Assembly: GCF_014695575.1 (NCBI RefSeq)
Contig: NZ_JACJOO010000056.1
Span: forward strand, 1 to 61,360
DNA length: 61,360 bases
From: Leptolyngbya sp. FACHB-8
GTDB lineage: Bacteria; Cyanobacteriota; Cyanobacteriia; Elainellales; Elainellaceae
Direction of reading: 5' to 3'
Shown: positions 59,677-61,360 of the stretch, piece by piece
How the letters are laid out: the number at the start of each line of letters is the position of its first letter
Numbering within the stretch: position 1 is the stretch's first letter
Position numbers and translations under genes: made by a program
Notes under the pieces: model-generated
What the model was told of the DNA's origin: nothing
The model's database searches: none
The model's input: the letters and a program-made list of their open reading frames with translations, nothing else

Positions 59677-61020
59677 CTGGCTACTCGCGTCATTCTGGTA
59701 CGGCACGGTGTGAGCTCCTACAACCTACAGCAACGGGTACAAGGGCACTGCGACGATTCCACCCTGTCGGAGGAGGGGCGCCAAGGAGCCCACCTGACGG
59801 GGCAGGCACTGCAAGGGTTAACCTTCAAAGCCGCTTATAGCAGTCCCCTGCGTCGGGCTAAGGAAACCGCCGAGCTGATTCTGGCTCAGCAGGATTCTGC
59901 TCCCGAACTGCACCTAACAGATCTACTCAAAGAAATTAATCTGGTCGAATGGGAAGGCATGACCTTCACCGAAGTGGAAGAAAAGTACCCTGATAGCGTC
60001 AAGGTATGGCGCGATCGCCCCCACGACCTGAAGATGACTCGCTCTACCCCCAACGGCCCTGAGGAATTTTACCCAGTGCTGGAACTGCGAGAGCAGGCCA
60101 AACAGTTCTGGAATGAGGTGCTATCCCGCCACCAAGGCGAAACCATTCTGGTCGTGGCTCACAGTGGCATTAATCGTTGCCTGCTGAGCGCTGCCGCCGG
60201 CCTCGCACCGGAGTACTACAACATCATTCATCAGAGTAATGCCGGGATCAGTGTCCTTAATTTCTCAGGTGAATTGGGCGACCAGGTGCAGTTTGAATCG
60301 GTCAACCTGACGGCTCACCTGGGAGATCCGCTACCCCCCATACGTAAGGGACACCGCGGCCCCCGCTTCTTGCTGGTGCGCCATGGCGAAACGGACTGGA
60401 ACCGGGATAAGCGCTTCCAGGGACAAATTGATGTGCCTCTTAATGACCAGGGGCGCGTTCAGGCTGATAAAGCGGCCTTCTTCTTACAAGATGTGCCCAT
60501 CGATCGGGCTGTTACCAGTCCTATGCTGCGCCCCAAGGAAACCGCTGAAATTATTCTCAAGCCGCATCCATCGGTAACGCTGGAGCTGGAACCCGAGCTT
60601 CAGGAAATCAGCCACGGCCTCTGGGAGGGCAAGCTGGAATCTGAGATTGCAGTGGATTACGCCTACGAACTGGATCAGTGGAAGGTCGCGCCCGAAACGG
60701 TACAGATGCCCGAAGGGGAGAACTTGCAACAGGTTTGGGATCGGGCGATCGCCGCCTGGGAAGTAATTGTGGCGTCTTGCCCAAGCGATCGTCCAACCAC
60801 CACCCTGGTCGTAGCCCACGACGCGATCAATAAGGCCATCCTCTGCCACCTGGTCGGCCTTGGCCCTGAAGGTTTCTGGGTCTTCAAGCAAGGTAACGGT
60901 GCCGTGAGTGTCATCGACTATCCCAAGGGAGCCGGAACCCGCCCCCTCCTCCATGCGATGAATATCACTACCCACTTGGGTTCTGGAGTACTCGATCGCA
61001 CCGCTGCTGGAGCGCTCTAG
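59677..61020 (+). CDS. Two-domain histidine phosphatase, CTG start
   Basis: The protein is 447 aa. Domain 1 starts RVILVRHGVSSYN and domain 2 (near residue 225) RFLLVRHGETDWN, both with the RHG motif and later LVVAHSGINR and LVVAHDAINK for the second His. It resembles cyanobacterial gpmB-like proteins; some of these are phosphoserine phosphatases. Substrate unknown. The only start that keeps the first RHG is CTG 59677, eight bases after AGGAGGG (59663); no ATG or GTG lies between the in-frame stop at 59635 and GTG 59710, which lies after the RHG. So either a CTG start is used or the first site is lost. Confidence 0.88.
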   Translation: MATRVILVRHGVSSYNLQQRVQGHCDDSTLSEEGRQGAHLTGQALQGLTFKAAYSSPLRRAKETAELILAQQDSAPELHLTDLLKEINLVEWEGMTFTEVEEKYPDSVKVWRDRPHDLKMTRSTPNGPEEFYPVLELREQAKQFWNEVLSRHQGETILVVAHSGINRCLLSAAAGLAPEYYNIIHQSNAGISVLNFSGELGDQVQFESVNLTAHLGDPLPPIRKGHRGPRFLLVRHGETDWNRDKRFQGQIDVPLNDQGRVQADKAAFFLQDVPIDRAVTSPMLRPKETAEIILKPHPSVTLELEPELQEISHGLWEGKLESEIAVDYAYELDQWKVAPETVQMPEGENLQQVWDRAIAAWEVIVASCPSDRPTTTLVVAHDAINKAILCHLVGLGPEGFWVFKQGNGAVSVIDYPKGAGTRPLLHAMNITTHLGSGVLDRTAAGAL

Positions 61021-61051
61021 GCACCCTTTGAACTCGTAGTTTCTGTTAGGA

Positions 61052-61087
61052 AGAGGCTGAACATTTAAAGTTCAGCCTCTTTTTTAT
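61052..61087 (+). terminator. Rho-independent terminator of the phosphatase gene
   Basis: AGAGGCTGAAC pairs exactly with GTTCAGCCTCT around ATTTAAA, followed by T6. It lies 31 bases past the stop and is the clearest classical terminator in the window. Confidence 0.85.
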
Positions 61088-61109
61088 CAAAGAACTACAA
61101 CCGTTTTAT

Positions 61110-61231
61110 AACCTCAATTCGGGATAAGCCCAAGAGCTCATTTTGTCGTGCGCTATGCGCACGACAAAATGAGCTCTTTCGAGGGACGCGCCTTGCGCGC
61201 CCCTCGAAAGAGCCCTTAACCCAAACTGAGG
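61110..61231. repeat. Three-way junction element 2
   Basis: Outer arms AACCTCAATTCGGG (61110) and the complement AACCCAAACTGAGGTT (near 61219-61231) enclose two hairpins: 61132-61153 / 61157-61178, perfect, loop TAT; and 61177-61191 / 61195-61209, one mismatch, loop CTT. The outer flank also occurs at 10943, next to a hairpin with AGA loop. Confidence 0.8.
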
Positions 61232-61244
61232 TTTTTATACTCTC

Positions 61245-61313
61245 AGCTATTTTCGCTAAGAAGGAGTGAGGCAGCGCGTTGCACTGCCTCACTCCTTCTT
61301 AGCGAAAATAGCT
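61245..61313. repeat. Palindrome near the right edge
   Basis: Arms of about 33 bases starting AGCTATTTTCGCTAAGAAGG, with one wobble-type mismatch near the tip (GGCAGCGC-GTT-GCACTGCC region). It is single, with no similarity to the others beyond the G+C-rich tip. Confidence 0.75.
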
Positions 61314-61360
61314 ATATCAATGACATCCCAAATCAAAACTGTTGAAGTCATCAAATAGGT

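Noticed and set aside
1-61360. CRISPR arrays
   Set aside because: Many palindromes but no regularly spaced direct repeats with unique spacers; no cas genes.
61021-61360. Gene in the last 340 bases
   Set aside because: A terminator and two palindromic elements explain the sequence; the ORF at 61095-61292 is made of palindrome arms.

Overview
The window looks like cyanobacterial chromosome. HIP1 octamers (GCGATCGC) occur dozens of times in and between genes. The gene families also fit: UbiB-type kinases, a PEP-CTERM protein, very large multi-PAS histidine kinases, and a two-domain histidine phosphatase. I cannot name the genus. No rRNA, tRNA, CRISPR array or intact transposase gene was found.

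Layout. Positions 1-2184 hold two small exported proteins among several palindromic elements. Positions 2185-17900 form what looks like a natural-product locus. On the minus strand are a two-module NRPS, an NRPS-like A-T-TE enzyme and a family 2 glycosyltransferase. On the plus strand, divergent from them, are 4-hydroxyphenylpyruvate dioxygenase and an E. coli-type prephenate dehydrogenase. Positions 17996-36448 are mainly signalling: a small phosphatase-like protein, a single-domain response regulator, a regulator/kinase fusion of 1192 aa, and a coupled kinase pair that includes a 1915-aa nine-PAS hybrid kinase. Between them lie an aspartyl protease, a methyltransferase, an NTF2-like protein, a P-type ATPase and a frameshifted pseudogene. 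Positions 37096-44479 hold a lipase-like hydrolase, a Tat-exported PhoX phosphatase, an UbiB-type kinase and a YdcF-like protein. Positions 44567-53356 hold purine-related genes (hydroxyisourate hydrolase, guanine deaminase, NCS2 purine permease, and a Rieske oxygenase of uncertain role) interleaved with a FadR-type regulator, a TrkA-like protein and a Na+/H+ antiporter. Positions 53615-61020 hold a radical-SAM gene fragment, rpe, an exported subtilase, the PEP-CTERM protein, a CPBP protease and the two-domain phosphatase.

How the locus may work. The NAD-type prephenate dehydrogenase would make 4-hydroxyphenylpyruvate directly, unlike the arogenate route usual in cyanobacteria. HPPD can convert it to homogentisate. 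The first adenylation domains of both megasynthases lack the Asp that binds the alpha-amino group, having Ser instead. My manual alignment gives the same ten-residue pocket code for both. They therefore probably load the same non-amino aryl acid, with an aryl-pyruvate or a derivative as the natural suspect. The longer enzyme adds one residue through a Lys2-like module and releases with a thioesterase that has Cys as nucleophile. I do not recognise a characterised product.

The other striking property is the density of intergenic palindromes. About thirty long, mostly perfect hairpins with 0-5 nt loops occur in 61 kb. Their arms are mostly unrelated, but the tips often resemble GYGC-RAA-GCRC. 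Some belong to families with conserved flanks or terminal inverted repeats (MITE-like), and two form three-way junctions.
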